NCBI RefSeq assembly: GCF_038396635.1
Contig: NZ_CP121687.1
Coordinates: 1,488,001 to 1,552,000 of the forward strand
Direction of reading: 5' to 3'
DNA from: Defluviitalea saccharophila
GTDB taxonomy: Bacteria > Bacillota > Clostridia > Lachnospirales > Defluviitaleaceae
Length of the DNA: 64,000 nucleotides
A program made the translations under genes and the position numbers. The notes under the pieces are model-generated. The model worked only from the letters and a program-made list of their open reading frames with translations, did not search any database and was not told the DNA's origin. Positions 8,230-17,316 of the stretch are shown one piece after another (positions within the stretch are counted from its first letter, which is position 1; each line of letters begins with the position of its first letter).

Positions 8230-9999
8230 CTACAGTTGAAACTTCATAATCGTATTCGTTAAGACTTCAGCGATTTCTGCTTGTCCTTGGGTCGCTTTTG
8301 CAATTTCTTCAATAGAAAATGCAGTCATTCCTATATTCGTTGAAATATCCTTGGCATTGATATTGGATTTATTAATGATGCCTACTACATCTTCTATACG
8401 CCGGTTCATTTCACTTATAAGCTCTCCTATTGTATTAGAATCGCTTTCAAATTTTGTGAAGATATCACTAATCACTATACTATCCTTTTCATACTGTATA
8501 CTGGTGTCCACTAACTGATCATAATCTTTTGTAACATCTTCTTCAATAAAATGAATTAAATCATTGGCATTATGGGATAAATCGTAAAAGACCAATTTGA
8601 CTTCCTGTATCGAAGTTTTTATTTTATCTACAAGCATTTTGGTCTCTTCCGCCAATGCTTTGACCTCATCCGCAACAACTGCAAAACCTTGTCCGGATTT
8701 TCCAGCTCTGGCAGCTTCTATTGCTGCATTGAGAGCCAATAAATTGGTTTGCTCAGAGATCTTAGATATTGTATTGGACATTTTAACGATTTCTTCTACA
8801 ACATAACCTTTCTCAATAGCCTTGATAATGTTTTTTTGTTTTTCCTGATAGGTACCAATGGCTTGTTCTTTAGATTTATTTGCATTGTCTTTCATATTTA
8901 ATGCACGGCATTTTACTTCTTTAATAATATCCACACTATTTCTAGCTTTTTCTCTTAGTTGAGTTGAGTAGGAAAGTATCTCATAGTTGGCTTTATCGAC
9001 CACCTTTATGATTTCTGCAGTGCTTTCCACGCCCTCGGCAATTTCTTTTGCACTCATATTAATCGTTTTAGTTTTATCATTGATTCCATCTATCGTTGCA
9101 GCTAATTCTTCACTGGAAGCAGTAACTTCCATACTGCTTAATTGTATATCCTTTATCATGTTTTTTAATAAGTTTCTCATATCTTCAAAAGCACTTGCCA
9201 AAAGTCCGATTTCATCCCTACGGGACCTATCCTTTTTCAATAAATCTGAATTTAGATCGTATTCTGATAGAAGTTTAGCTTGTTTAATGCATCTGGTTAA
9301 ACCTTTGTTGATCGATAAAGTAATCAAAAAGGTTATTAATAAAGATAGTATTATAGTAGTGATTATAAAAGTTAAAACAATATTCTCTGATGTCTTTACG
9401 AATTCTTTGCCGCCTTCATTGAGAGAGTTTGCTACGATAAAATTTATTTGCTTTAACTCAGCAATATCTGATCCGATGACACTTCTTAAGTTCTCACTTT
9501 TATAATTAATCTCTAATGCGGTTTCTAAATCATCCTTTTCTAAAGCATCAATAATTTCCACTTGAACCGTATATAATTTCTCGTAAATCTTTGCGAAGCT
9601 ATCAATTAATTTCTTTTCCAACGGGGTCAGTTCAATGTCGTTAATATCATTTAATAACTCTTGAATTTGATTATAATACTGATCATTTTCTGCTTTTGTT
9701 TCCTTTACATAGTTACTATTGTGATCTTTGCTATACTTAAGAAGTCCTCCTGAAACATTATTAATAGACTTCTGCACTAAAGTTTCAATGGTAGATATTT
9801 TGTCATTAGGTGTCATTCTGTTAACGAAAAGATTGTCCATATTATCAGAAATTTTATTCATGTAATTAATAGATATTAGTGATAAAGCTGTCATAAAGGT
9901 AATGATAACCGCGATCAATAATATTATTCTTGTCCTTATTTTTAAGTTGCTAAAAACACTAACCCTGATTTTATTATTTGGCTTAGTTTTAACCCCCAC
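8230..9999 (-). CDS. Methyl-accepting chemotaxis protein
   Basis: This 589-residue chemoreceptor has an N-terminal membrane helix (about residues 23-47), a helical extracellular segment resembling the four-helix-bundle MCP sensor, and a second membrane helix near 205-230. A HAMP linker and a long cytoplasmic coiled coil follow. The signalling hairpin tip contains [19 protein letters not shown] and [15 protein letters not shown]. It would feed CheA/CheW, which are not in this window. The start is a GTG at 9999 with AGGAGGGG 6 bases upstream. It is the last gene of a run that starts with a solute-binding protein and includes a two-component system, so its ligand may be the same solute (inference). 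Confidence 0.93.
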   Translation of the reverse strand: MGVKTKPNNKIRVSVFSNLKIRTRIILLIAVIITFMTALSLISINYMNKISDNMDNLFVNRMTPNDKISTIETLVQKSINNVSGGLLKYSKDHNSNYVKETKAENDQYYNQIQELLNDINDIELTPLEKKLIDSFAKIYEKLYTVQVEIIDALEKDDLETALEINYKSENLRSVIGSDIAELKQINFIVANSLNEGGKEFVKTSENIVLTFIITTIILSLLITFLITLSINKGLTRCIKQAKLLSEYDLNSDLLKKDRSRRDEIGLLASAFEDMRNLLKNMIKDIQLSSMEVTASSEELAATIDGINDKTKTINMSAKEIAEGVESTAEIIKVVDKANYEILSYSTQLREKARNSVDIIKEVKCRALNMKDNANKSKEQAIGTYQEKQKNIIKAIEKGYVVEEIVKMSNTISKISEQTNLLALNAAIEAARAGKSGQGFAVVADEVKALAEETKMLVDKIKTSIQEVKLVFYDLSHNANDLIHFIEEDVTKDYDQLVDTSIQYEKDSIVISDIFTKFESDSNTIGELISEMNRRIEDVVGIINKSNINAKDISTNIGMTAFSIEEIAKATQGQAEIAEVLTNTIMKFQL

Positions 10000-10097
10000 A
10001 GCTGACCCCTCCTATTTGTGCATAAAGAAAATAATTGAAAGCTTCAATATTATTTCCTGATATTAATCCATGATCTTTTAATAAAGTATAATTTAAG

Positions 10098-10925
10098 TCA
10101 GCTACTGCCAGTTATATCATTTTCTGCATCTGCTCCTCTTATCAGAACATTGGATTTCAAAAATTCCATAGGGGAACAGTGCATATAAGACTTGAATACA
10201 TAAGAAAAATACTTATAGTCGCTAAACCCTACCATCTCTGCTATCTCATATACCTTATAATTTCCTTCAGTAAGTAAATTAATTGCTTTTTGGATCCTAT
10301 AACTATTTAAAAAATCATTAAATGTATGACAAGTATCATCCTTAAATTTTTTGCTCAGATAACTAGAGCTAACCTCCAGCTTCTCGGCAATATCTTCTAT
10401 ACTGATTTTATTAGAATAATTTTGAGCAATATAATCAATCATGACAGGTGTATTCTTATACTTGTAAGAAGATTTTTGACAGTAAATTTCTGTATCTAAA
10501 ACCTTAATATTTTCTATATTTTTAACCGTATTTTTGAGTTTGCGAAGAATCTCCTTTTCAGAGATTTTTTTAATCACTTCTCCAACAACCTCATAAAGTT
10601 TGTTTTCATCAATTGGCTTAAGGAGATAGTCGAATACATTTAACTCAATTGCTTTTTTGGCATATTCAAATTCTCCATAGCCCGTTACAATAATGACTTC
10701 AAATTCTCTCTCTTTAAAGTTCTGAAGCATTTGAAGTCCATCCTTTATCGGCATTTTTATATCCGTTAACACCAAATCCGGATGAAGCTCCTCAATTTTT
10801 TTAATCCCTTCCTCACCATTGACAGCTTCCCCTATGACCATACACCCCATTTTTGCCCAGTCAATGGTATAGGCGAGTCCTTTCCTGATTAAATCCTCAT
10901 CCTCTACAATTAATACCTTAATCAT
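10098..10925 (-). CDS. YesN-type response regulator with AraC DNA-binding domain
   Basis: This 275-residue protein has an N-terminal receiver domain: IKVLIVEDEDLIRKGL, the phosphoacceptor region DLVLTDIKMPIKDG, and the conserved Lys in YLLKPIDE. The C-terminus carries an AraC/XylS double helix-turn-helix (SIEDIAEKLEVSSSYLSKKFK and YKVYEIAEMVGFSDYKYFS). It overlaps the histidine kinase gene by 8 bases and pairs with it. Regulators of this group typically activate adjacent transport genes, here the upstream ABC transporter. The ATG at 10925 sits behind AGAGGTGAGG; an in-frame GTG three codons earlier lies inside that site. The receiver catalytic residues look intact. Confidence 0.92.
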   Translation of the reverse strand: MIKVLIVEDEDLIRKGLAYTIDWAKMGCMVIGEAVNGEEGIKKIEELHPDLVLTDIKMPIKDGLQMLQNFKEREFEVIIVTGYGEFEYAKKAIELNVFDYLLKPIDENKLYEVVGEVIKKISEKEILRKLKNTVKNIENIKVLDTEIYCQKSSYKYKNTPVMIDYIAQNYSNKISIEDIAEKLEVSSSYLSKKFKDDTCHTFNDFLNSYRIQKAINLLTEGNYKVYEIAEMVGFSDYKYFSYVFKSYMHCSPMEFLKSNVLIRGADAENDITGSS

Positions 10926-12639
10926 TATCCTCACCTCTTATTATAGGTAGATAAATCGTTACATTTGTTCCTTCATTGTAAACACTATTAATATGTATTC
11001 CATAATCCGTACCATATAGTAATTGAATTCTTCTATGGACATTATAAAGTCCTATATGATTGGATTCTAAATTCTCCTGTTTTAAAGCAGTTAGTATTTC
11101 TTCTAACCTTGCTTTAGAAATCCCATCGCCATCATCTACAATTTCCAGAACTAACTTCCCTTTTTCAATAAATATCCTAAGGGATATTTTTAAATTTTCT
11201 TTCCTGGAGTATCCATGACTAATAGAATTTTCAATGATAGGCTGAATAATCAATTTAGGAACCGTGCAATCCATAGCTTCCTCTTGAATCTCAATGGTAT
11301 ATTCCAGTCTTTTATTAAATCTATATTTCTGTATCATTAAATAATCTTCTATATACCGAATATCTCTTTGAATAGATACATTTCCATCTTCATAATTTAT
11401 ACTGTACCTTAATAGATTGGCTAGTCCTACAACGATTTGTACTGCTTTTTGTGTATCGATTTTAATCATATATTTTAGTGTTTCTAAAGTGTTAAATAAA
11501 AAATGAGGATTAAACTGAGCTTCTAACTGCATGATTTCTGACATTCGATTTCTATTAACTAACTCATTATTTTTACTAATAAGTTGTTTTAATTTTATGA
11601 TCATATCATTGAAATAATTTCCTATTAACTCAAATTCGTCATTGGAATCTATATGAACACAAAATTCTAAGTCTCCCTCTTGAACTTTCTTTATGGCATA
11701 AAGCAATTCATCAATGGATTTCGTTTTATTGGCAGATATCCCTTTCGATATATATATAATGACTATGGACAACATTAAAAAAAGCATGAGCAGAAATATA
11801 AGTCCCACCAAATAAAAACGGTCAATAAATCTCATAGAAGTAAGGGTAAAAATCAAAATATTTCCATTTGCCAATTTAGACTGATGAATATAGTACTTTT
11901 CCTCATCTCTTATATAAATGTATTTATTTTTATATAGTTTAAATCTAAATTTCCCCAGGCTGTCTAATATTAAATTATTAGTAGATATAATGGCATTCTT
12001 ATGTCGATCAGTAATTACAACTATATCCAGATCATATTTGTATATGATATTATTCCAGTCGTTTTCTAATAAATCAAAGACTATGTATCCAACGATCTTT
12101 CCTTCGTGAACGATAGCCTTACCTATGGAATAGATTGTTCTGATATTACTGTCTAATTGGACACGATTAATCATTGCTATGGTTTCGTCCGGTCTTTGTT
12201 TCATCTGCTTAAATATTCCAGATAAGAATATCTCATAAGTGTTATAGGGAGATTCACAAAAGCTATTATCAATAATTGTATTGCCATTATTATCCGTTAT
12301 ATAAAAAATACTCCTTATCTTTTGATTATTAATAAAACTATACAGCATTTCATAAATACTGGCTTGATTATTAATCTTATCTGCATTATTAATATAATTT
12401 ACAATCAGTGGAGAAGAAGATAATTCTTCGACTTGAGCAATATAATGGGTAATTTCTTCTTCAATCATTGTAGAAATGACGGAATTAATTTCAATATTTT
12501 GATTTTTAATTACCCTTTCACCATAAAACATAATAAAGTTGTAAGAAAGAATGGAAAAAATTAAAATAGGAGTAACTGCATATAAAATAAAAGTTTTCCT
12601 AATCTCTTCTTTGAAGACTTTTCTTTTATTCTCTATCAT
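10918..12639 (-). CDS. YesM-type sensor histidine kinase
   Basis: This 573-residue membrane kinase has one membrane helix near residues 17-38, an extracellular sensor of about 220 residues, and a second helix near 275-300. A HAMP linker follows, then a His_kinase domain with the phosphoacceptor in QFNPHFLFNTLETLKYM. The ATPase domain shows IIENSISHGYSRKEN and DDGDGIS. This architecture is that of YesM/LytS-type kinases, which usually sense sugars or other nutrients. It sits between the permease gene and its cognate regulator and overlaps the regulator. The ATG at 12639 has AAGGAG 8 bases upstream; a GTG three codons earlier is less likely. Confidence 0.92.
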   Translation of the reverse strand: MIENKRKVFKEEIRKTFILYAVTPILIFSILSYNFIMFYGERVIKNQNIEINSVISTMIEEEITHYIAQVEELSSSPLIVNYINNADKINNQASIYEMLYSFINNQKIRSIFYITDNNGNTIIDNSFCESPYNTYEIFLSGIFKQMKQRPDETIAMINRVQLDSNIRTIYSIGKAIVHEGKIVGYIVFDLLENDWNNIIYKYDLDIVVITDRHKNAIISTNNLILDSLGKFRFKLYKNKYIYIRDEEKYYIHQSKLANGNILIFTLTSMRFIDRFYLVGLIFLLMLFLMLSIVIIYISKGISANKTKSIDELLYAIKKVQEGDLEFCVHIDSNDEFELIGNYFNDMIIKLKQLISKNNELVNRNRMSEIMQLEAQFNPHFLFNTLETLKYMIKIDTQKAVQIVVGLANLLRYSINYEDGNVSIQRDIRYIEDYLMIQKYRFNKRLEYTIEIQEEAMDCTVPKLIIQPIIENSISHGYSRKENLKISLRIFIEKGKLVLEIVDDGDGISKARLEEILTALKQENLESNHIGLYNVHRRIQLLYGTDYGIHINSVYNEGTNVTIYLPIIRGEDND

Positions 12640-12711
12640 ATACAGCACTCCTTACATAAGGATTTTAAATTATAAAGGCACTACTCTAAATATATAATAT
12701 TCGACGTTGCT

Positions 12712-14367
12712 TTACAAACTAATTTCTTTGTTGCCAGTAAATTTATAAAAGATGATTAAGGATATGATTGTAGTTAAGGTTAAAAGGGATGATAATGCTG
12801 CTGCCGTTCCATAACTGGCTCTAATAACTTCTGTATAAATGGCAACAGACATTGTCTTGGTTGAGCCTGTATAAAGTATAACAGAAGCACTCAATTCATT
12901 TATAACCGTAATCCAGCTAAGAATGGCTCCTGCAAGTACACCTGGCATCATCATAACAGCGGTTACTTTAAAAAAGGTTTTAACCGGAGATGAGCCTAAA
13001 CTGATCGAAGCCTCCTCCATACTAGGACTAATCTGATAAAGTATGGCTGCACTTGAACGAAGTGTATAAGGTAATCTTCTAATAACAAAGGCAACAATAA
13101 TAATAGCTGCTGTTCCGCTTAATAATATTGGCTTCTTATTAAAAGCAAGAAGAAGCGTAATCCCTAATACAGATCCTGGGATAATATAGGGGAACATCGT
13201 AATTGTATCGATGATACTGGTTAAATAATTCTTTCTTCTCGTGGAAAGATAAGCGATAAACATTCCTAATAAAATAATCACTATAATGGCCGCAAGCCCA
13301 AATAAATAGGTATTGGCAATGGCTTTTCCTGCGGTTTTAAAGATTTTTTGATAACTTTCTAATGAAAATCCGGATGCAAACATAGAACCTTTGGTCTTTA
13401 AAAATGAAGTATATATAACTGTAATTTGAGGTATTATGGATAAAAATACTAAGATATAGATAAATCCATGAACAAATACACTTTTAATACCCTTTATTTC
13501 TTTAGGTTTTATAGGTCTTAGGGAACTCATTGTGAAAGACTTTTTATTCACTACATATTTTTGAGCCATGAATAAAATCGCAGTAATGAAAACCATAATA
13601 GCTGCCATAGCTGCTGCGAAATTTGCCTGCCCACCTACTTCACTGATAAATTCTGAGTAGATAATAACCGGCATAACATTAAATCCTTCTCCAATTAACA
13701 TCGGTGTACCAAAATCTGCAAGGGCATTCATAAATACCAGTAGAGAACCTGCTAAAACAGTGGGAAGTATTAAAGGTAATATAACGGTTACAACTTTTTT
13801 AGCAGAGCTGCATCCTAAGCTTTCGGCTGCTTCACTTAATGACACGTCAATTTTTTTAAGTGCTCCTGAGACATATAGATAAATAAAGGAATAAAGCTTT
13901 AGGGTAAAAACAAGTAAAATTCCACCGAACCCGTAGATAGAAGGCATCTGAATACCAAGGAATTTAGATAAAAATTCAGTAAGAACTCCACTTCTGCCTA
14001 GAAGTAAAATCCATGAATAGGCTCCAATAAAAGGGGGTGAAAGCATAGAGATAATAATAAGCATCTCAACAAGTCCTTTGCCCTTTATCTTGTAAACTGT
14101 CATGAAATATGCCAAAGGCGCCCCTATGGCAATTGCAAGAATTGTAACACAAACAGTTACTGTAAAACTATTAATCATGGATTGATAATAGTATTTTTTC
14201 TTAAAAAACTGAGCAAAATTAGCCATTGTAAATGCGCCGGTACTAGAATCTTGAAAGCCGCTTATAAATAGGGCAAATAACGGATAAACCAGGAAGAGTG
14301 CAAAAATTGCTGCAATAACGAGTGTTATAACTCCCCAGAAGTCTAGTTTCCATTTTGTCTTATTCAT
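12712..14367 (-). CDS. Fused ABC importer permease (FbpB-like, two permease domains)
   Basis: This 551-residue membrane protein contains two binding-protein-dependent permease domains in one chain, about residues 1-270 and 285-551. Each has around six membrane helices and an EAA-type coupling loop (EAAESLGCSSAKK in the first, EASISLGSSPVKT in the second). Such tandem permeases occur in the FbpB/AfuB family, which imports ferric iron, sugar phosphates or phosphonates. It overlaps the ATPase gene by 8 bases (GTGAAAAAGTATGAAT). The permease functions as the membrane pore of the adjacent ATPase and binding lipoprotein. The substrate cannot be fixed from sequence alone. Confidence 0.9.
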   Translation of the reverse strand: MNKTKWKLDFWGVITLVIAAIFALFLVYPLFALFISGFQDSSTGAFTMANFAQFFKKKYYYQSMINSFTVTVCVTILAIAIGAPLAYFMTVYKIKGKGLVEMLIIISMLSPPFIGAYSWILLLGRSGVLTEFLSKFLGIQMPSIYGFGGILLVFTLKLYSFIYLYVSGALKKIDVSLSEAAESLGCSSAKKVVTVILPLILPTVLAGSLLVFMNALADFGTPMLIGEGFNVMPVIIYSEFISEVGGQANFAAAMAAIMVFITAILFMAQKYVVNKKSFTMSSLRPIKPKEIKGIKSVFVHGFIYILVFLSIIPQITVIYTSFLKTKGSMFASGFSLESYQKIFKTAGKAIANTYLFGLAAIIVIILLGMFIAYLSTRRKNYLTSIIDTITMFPYIIPGSVLGITLLLAFNKKPILLSGTAAIIIVAFVIRRLPYTLRSSAAILYQISPSMEEASISLGSSPVKTFFKVTAVMMMPGVLAGAILSWITVINELSASVILYTGSTKTMSVAIYTEVIRASYGTAAALSSLLTLTTIISLIIFYKFTGNKEISL

Positions 14368-15478
14368 ACTTTTTCACATCCTTAATGAGACTTTCGCTGC
14401 CATCCTCTGTAAATACATTAATCTTATATTTATTAGGTTTTAAAATAATTTCATCTCCTACTTCATAGATCTTTTCAGCATGGCCAACGTCCTGTGAAAA
14501 TTCTATAGAAGGTTGTTCAGGGAAAATCATTTGATCTTCGAAGTTTAATTCGTAATTGATATATTTCCCTAAGAATGTTTTGTTTTTTATTTTTGTCTTT
14601 ATTCCTTCTGTGCAGATAGAAAACTCCTCTGGTCTTATAGAAATGCAAACTTCCATTTGATCATGTACTCGTTCTGTTAAGTTATCCATCTTGATTTTGT
14701 AACCATTTTTAAATTCAATAAATTTTTCCTGACCAATGAGTGAAATCTTTCCTCTAAATAAATTAGAATGACCTATAAAAGTGGAAACAAAAACATTGGC
14801 TGGACGGGTGTATATGGTATGGGGTTTACCTACCTGCTGAATAATTCCATCTTTCATAACGGCTATTCTATCGGATATAGCCAGTGCTTCTTCCTGGTCG
14901 TGAGTAACATAAACCGTTGTTATGCCTACTTTTTCTTGAACATCTCTTATAGCACTGCGCATCTCAACACGAAGTTTAGCATCCAAATTTGAAAGTGGTT
15001 CATCCATCAAAAGGACACTTGGATGGATCACTATTGCCCTGGCAAGAGCCACCCTTTGCTGCTGACCTCCTGAAAGCCTTTCTGGGAGCCTGTCTTGATA
15101 TTCTTCTATCTTTACAACTTTTAATATCTCATCTACTTTTTTGTCCATTTCTTCTTTTTTAACTTTGCGAAGTTTTAACCCATATTCTACGTTTTCTCTA
15201 ACAGTAAGATGAGGGAAAATTGCATAGTTTTGGAATACCATACCGATATTACGCTTATGAGCCGGTATATTATTGATGATAGTGTCATCAAACTTGATAT
15301 GCCCTTCCTCTATACTATTAAATCCCACAATCATTCTTAAAAGAGTCGTTTTGCCGCAGCCCGAAGGGCCTAGTAAGGTAAAAAACTCACCGTTCTTTAT
15401 ATTTACTGATAAATTAGGTATAATCGTTAGATCTCCGTATTTCTTCACTACATTCTCCACATTAATCGCTACACTCAT
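14360..15478 (-). CDS. ABC importer ATPase (PotA/FbpC-like)
   Basis: This 372-residue ATPase has Walker A GPSGCGKTT, Q-loop VFQNYAIFPH, signature LSGGQQQRVALARA, Walker B VLLMDEPLSNLDA and the switch His in TVYVTHDQEEA. About 130 C-terminal residues form a TOBE-type regulatory domain. It energises the fused permease encoded next. The ATG at 15478 follows AGGAGGG by 8 bases; an upstream in-frame start has no ribosome site. It lies 76 bases behind the binding-protein gene, with a stable hairpin in the gap that may lower its expression relative to the binding protein. Confidence 0.93.
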   Translation of the reverse strand: MSVAINVENVVKKYGDLTIIPNLSVNIKNGEFFTLLGPSGCGKTTLLRMIVGFNSIEEGHIKFDDTIINNIPAHKRNIGMVFQNYAIFPHLTVRENVEYGLKLRKVKKEEMDKKVDEILKVVKIEEYQDRLPERLSGGQQQRVALARAIVIHPSVLLMDEPLSNLDAKLRVEMRSAIRDVQEKVGITTVYVTHDQEEALAISDRIAVMKDGIIQQVGKPHTIYTRPANVFVSTFIGHSNLFRGKISLIGQEKFIEFKNGYKIKMDNLTERVHDQMEVCISIRPEEFSICTEGIKTKIKNKTFLGKYINYELNFEDQMIFPEQPSIEFSQDVGHAEKIYEVGDEIILKPNKYKINVFTEDGSESLIKDVKKYE

Positions 15479-15501
15479 TTTCAAGCCCTCCTTATAAAAT
15501 G

Positions 15502-15530
15502 AGCCCACAAGGAAGCAATCATTGTGGGCT
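15502..15530 (-). promoter_or_regulatory. Intercistronic hairpin between binding protein and ATPase genes
   Basis: The arms AGCCCACAA and TTGTGGGCT (9 bp) enclose 11 bases. On the minus strand the stem is followed by only an interrupted T-run (TCATTTTAT). It may act as a partial terminator or as a 3' stabiliser that favours binding-protein mRNA. Confidence 0.55.
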
Positions 15531-15554
15531 TCTAGCTATATGCTTTTCATCGTA

Positions 15555-16562
15555 TTATTGCGCATTTGTAAATATTTCTTTAAATTTGTCTAACCATTCT
15601 TGTTTTTTCTCAATAACAACTTCTTCTTCATCATAAATCAGATTAATATCTTCAAACTTTTCAAGTCCGTTAGGAGCAGGAACATCTTTTCTAACAGAAC
15701 GTCTATTGAGCTTTTCTATAATAATAGTTTGTGCGTCTTTTCCTGTAATAAAGTCGATAAACTTCTTAGCGTTTTCCATGTTCTTAGCATTTTTTATAAT
15801 ATAAACGCCATCTGGTTTAGAAATAACTCCTTCCTTCATATACACAAGCTTTACAGGAGCTCCATCGGCTACATACTTTGCTCCTCCTTCTTCAAAGGTA
15901 AGACCTACTGTATATTCGCCATCAGCTACACCTTTATAAACAGCTGAAGAACCACTGAGCAATTTACCATCAAGATTTTCACAGAATTTTTCTACATAAT
16001 CCCAACCTTTTTCCGGATCTCCATTTCCCATTGCATAGAGCATATTAATCAGGTGCTCATAAGAAGAGGAAGATTTGGAAGGATCACAGTGAGCAATTTT
16101 TCCTTTTAATTCAGGATTAAGTAAGTCTTCATAACCTTCTACTTTGATATCTCCTATCAAATCTGTGTTAACCATAATAACGCTTGGTATATTTGTGAAT
16201 CTTGTTAAAGGACCTTCTACGTTTTTCATTTCATCATATACGTACTCTTCGTTTGCAGATTGATAATTTTCAAATAAGTGCTGTTGAGGTTTCATTGTAG
16301 AAAGGGAACCACCCCAGAAAATATCCCCTAAAGGATTGTCTTGTTCAGATTCAACTCTTTTCAAAAGTTCACCAGTGCCGGCAGCTACTACTTCTACGGA
16401 AATACCTGTTTGAGTCTCAAATTCACTTACTAGAGGATTGATGAATTCTAACGGATGAGGACAATATATTACTAAATTATTTGACTCCTCCGTCTTAGCA
16501 CCACAACCTACTGCTGATACCATTAATGAAAATAACAAGATAAACGCTATAACCTTCTTCAT
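15555..16562 (-). CDS. Extracellular solute-binding lipoprotein (AfuA/FbpA-like)
   Basis: This 335-residue protein has a lipoprotein signal peptide ending SAVGC (Cys20), so it is anchored outside the membrane. The mature part starts LVIYCPHPLEFINPLVSEFE and has the two-lobed binding-protein pattern (FTNIPSVIMVNTDL, LLNPELKGKIAHCDPS). This is close to ferric-iron, sugar-phosphate and phosphonate binders of the same family. It leads a co-directional run of importer ATPase, fused permease, YesM/YesN pair and chemoreceptor, and has its own promoter. The substrate is undecided. The YesM/YesN company favours an organic solute such as a sugar phosphate over iron, but this is inference. Confidence 0.9.
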   Translation of the reverse strand: MKKVIAFILLFSLMVSAVGCGAKTEESNNLVIYCPHPLEFINPLVSEFETQTGISVEVVAAGTGELLKRVESEQDNPLGDIFWGGSLSTMKPQQHLFENYQSANEEYVYDEMKNVEGPLTRFTNIPSVIMVNTDLIGDIKVEGYEDLLNPELKGKIAHCDPSKSSSSYEHLINMLYAMGNGDPEKGWDYVEKFCENLDGKLLSGSSAVYKGVADGEYTVGLTFEEGGAKYVADGAPVKLVYMKEGVISKPDGVYIIKNAKNMENAKKFIDFITGKDAQTIIIEKLNRRSVRKDVPAPNGLEKFEDINLIYDEEEVVIEKKQEWLDKFKEIFTNAQ

Positions 16563-16597
16563 TATTGCTTTCCCCCTTGGTTTAATAGTATAGCTAA

Positions 16598-16626
16598 AGT
16601 ATAATTTAATGCCCTAACCTAAACAA
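16598..16626 (-). promoter_or_regulatory. SigmaA-type promoter of the binding-protein operon
   Basis: On the minus strand TTGTTT (16626-16621), a 17-base spacer and TATACT (16603-16598) lie about 35 bases before the AAGGGGG ribosome site and the ATG of the binding-protein gene. Confidence 0.45.
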
Positions 16627-16675
16627 TCCAAAAATAGAGTTATATTATCAGAAATACTGAACTCTGCCGGTATAC

Positions 16676-16830
16676 TTTTTGATTATGGAATCAAAAAAGA
16701 GTTTCGCTTGCGAAACTCTCGTGCCGCGCGGTCGGCAAAGCCGACAAAATGCAATACGCGCGAGTGTACATCCCTGCAGGTTTTTTATTGCATAGGAAAT
16801 TCGGAGGAATTTCCTATGCAATAAAAAACC
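16676..16830 (-). repeat. Dispersed terminator-associated element, full copy A
   Basis: This copy has several stem-loops. A 24-bp perfect palindrome (16779-16802 with 16807-16830, loop GGAG on plus) has the core ATTGCATAGGAAATTC. A body holds CCTGCAGG, GTCGGC-AAA-GCCGAC (16731-16745) and GAGTTTCG-CTTG-CGAAACTC (16699-16718). An outer 9-bp stem lies at 16676-16697. The body is clearly GC-richer than the flanks. In the minus direction the palindrome starts at the U-tract of the terminator behind the core-binding-domain gene. Related copies lie at about 28.3, 53.5 and 63.2 kb. No ORF in it is credible. It fills most of the 320-base gap between its neighbours. Confidence 0.8.
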
Positions 16831-16849
16831 AACTATCCTTGATAGTTGG
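16823..16849 (-). terminator. Intrinsic terminator of the core-binding-domain gene
   Basis: On the minus strand the arms CCAACTATC and GATAGTTGG (loop of 3) are followed by TTTTTTATT. The T-run doubles as the outer arm of the adjoining dispersed palindrome. Confidence 0.75.
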
Positions 16850-16882
16850 CTTGTATTGCAAATGATATTTAGTTTAATGAAT

Positions 16883-17173
16883 CTAAAAGAACCTATTTTC
16901 ACTGAGGTAGTCCTGGTTTTTCTGGTAAGAAAAATATTTTCTTACAGCTTTTAAATTATTGTTTATAAATACCTCCGGATAACCAGAAGACTTTAATTCA
17001 TTGGCATAATCTTCGATTACGGATTCTCCCACTTCATCGAGCTCTATATTATTTTTATCTAAATACTCTGCAAAGTGCTTCATTCCTGAGATATATCTGA
17101 TTCGCTTCTCCATAGATGTTTCATAGGTGCTAAAAGTGCTGGCTATTTCTTGTTCAACCATTTGTAAATTCAT
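16883..17173 (-). CDS. Orphan SAM-like core-binding domain of a tyrosine recombinase
   Basis: This 96-residue helical protein has LEVEL features of the N-terminal core-binding fold of XerC/XerD-type recombinases. These are TSMEKRIRYISGMKHFAEYLDKNNIELDEV, summarised by the AEYLDKNNIEL turn, then VIEDYANELKSSGYPEVFINN and a final helix NNLKAVRKYFSYQ. The protein stops there; the catalytic domain with the Arg-His-Arg-Tyr set is absent, and the bases downstream encode a terminator and a repeat instead. AGGAGG lies 7 bases before the ATG at 17173. A healthy ribosome site and terminator suggest it is expressed as a stand-alone DNA-binding protein rather than being a decayed integrase. Function unknown. 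Confidence 0.6.
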   Translation of the reverse strand: MNLQMVEQEIASTFSTYETSMEKRIRYISGMKHFAEYLDKNNIELDEVGESVIEDYANELKSSGYPEVFINNNLKAVRKYFSYQKNQDYLSENRFF

Positions 17174-17316
17174 ACGCACTCCTCCTTTTTTTAAATATTA
17201 TTCCCTTTTATTTACAATCCATTCAATCACTAATGTTATTATAACATTTTTTCTAAACATTTTCAAAAGAAAATTAATTTTGCTTTTTCGATCATTTTTG
17301 ACATATATAAATTATT

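Noticed and set aside
16648-16902. An 84-codon minus-strand ORF across the repeat
   Set aside because: It runs through palindromes and a terminator, has no ribosome site, and overlaps the end of a real gene. The open frame is a by-product of the repeat.
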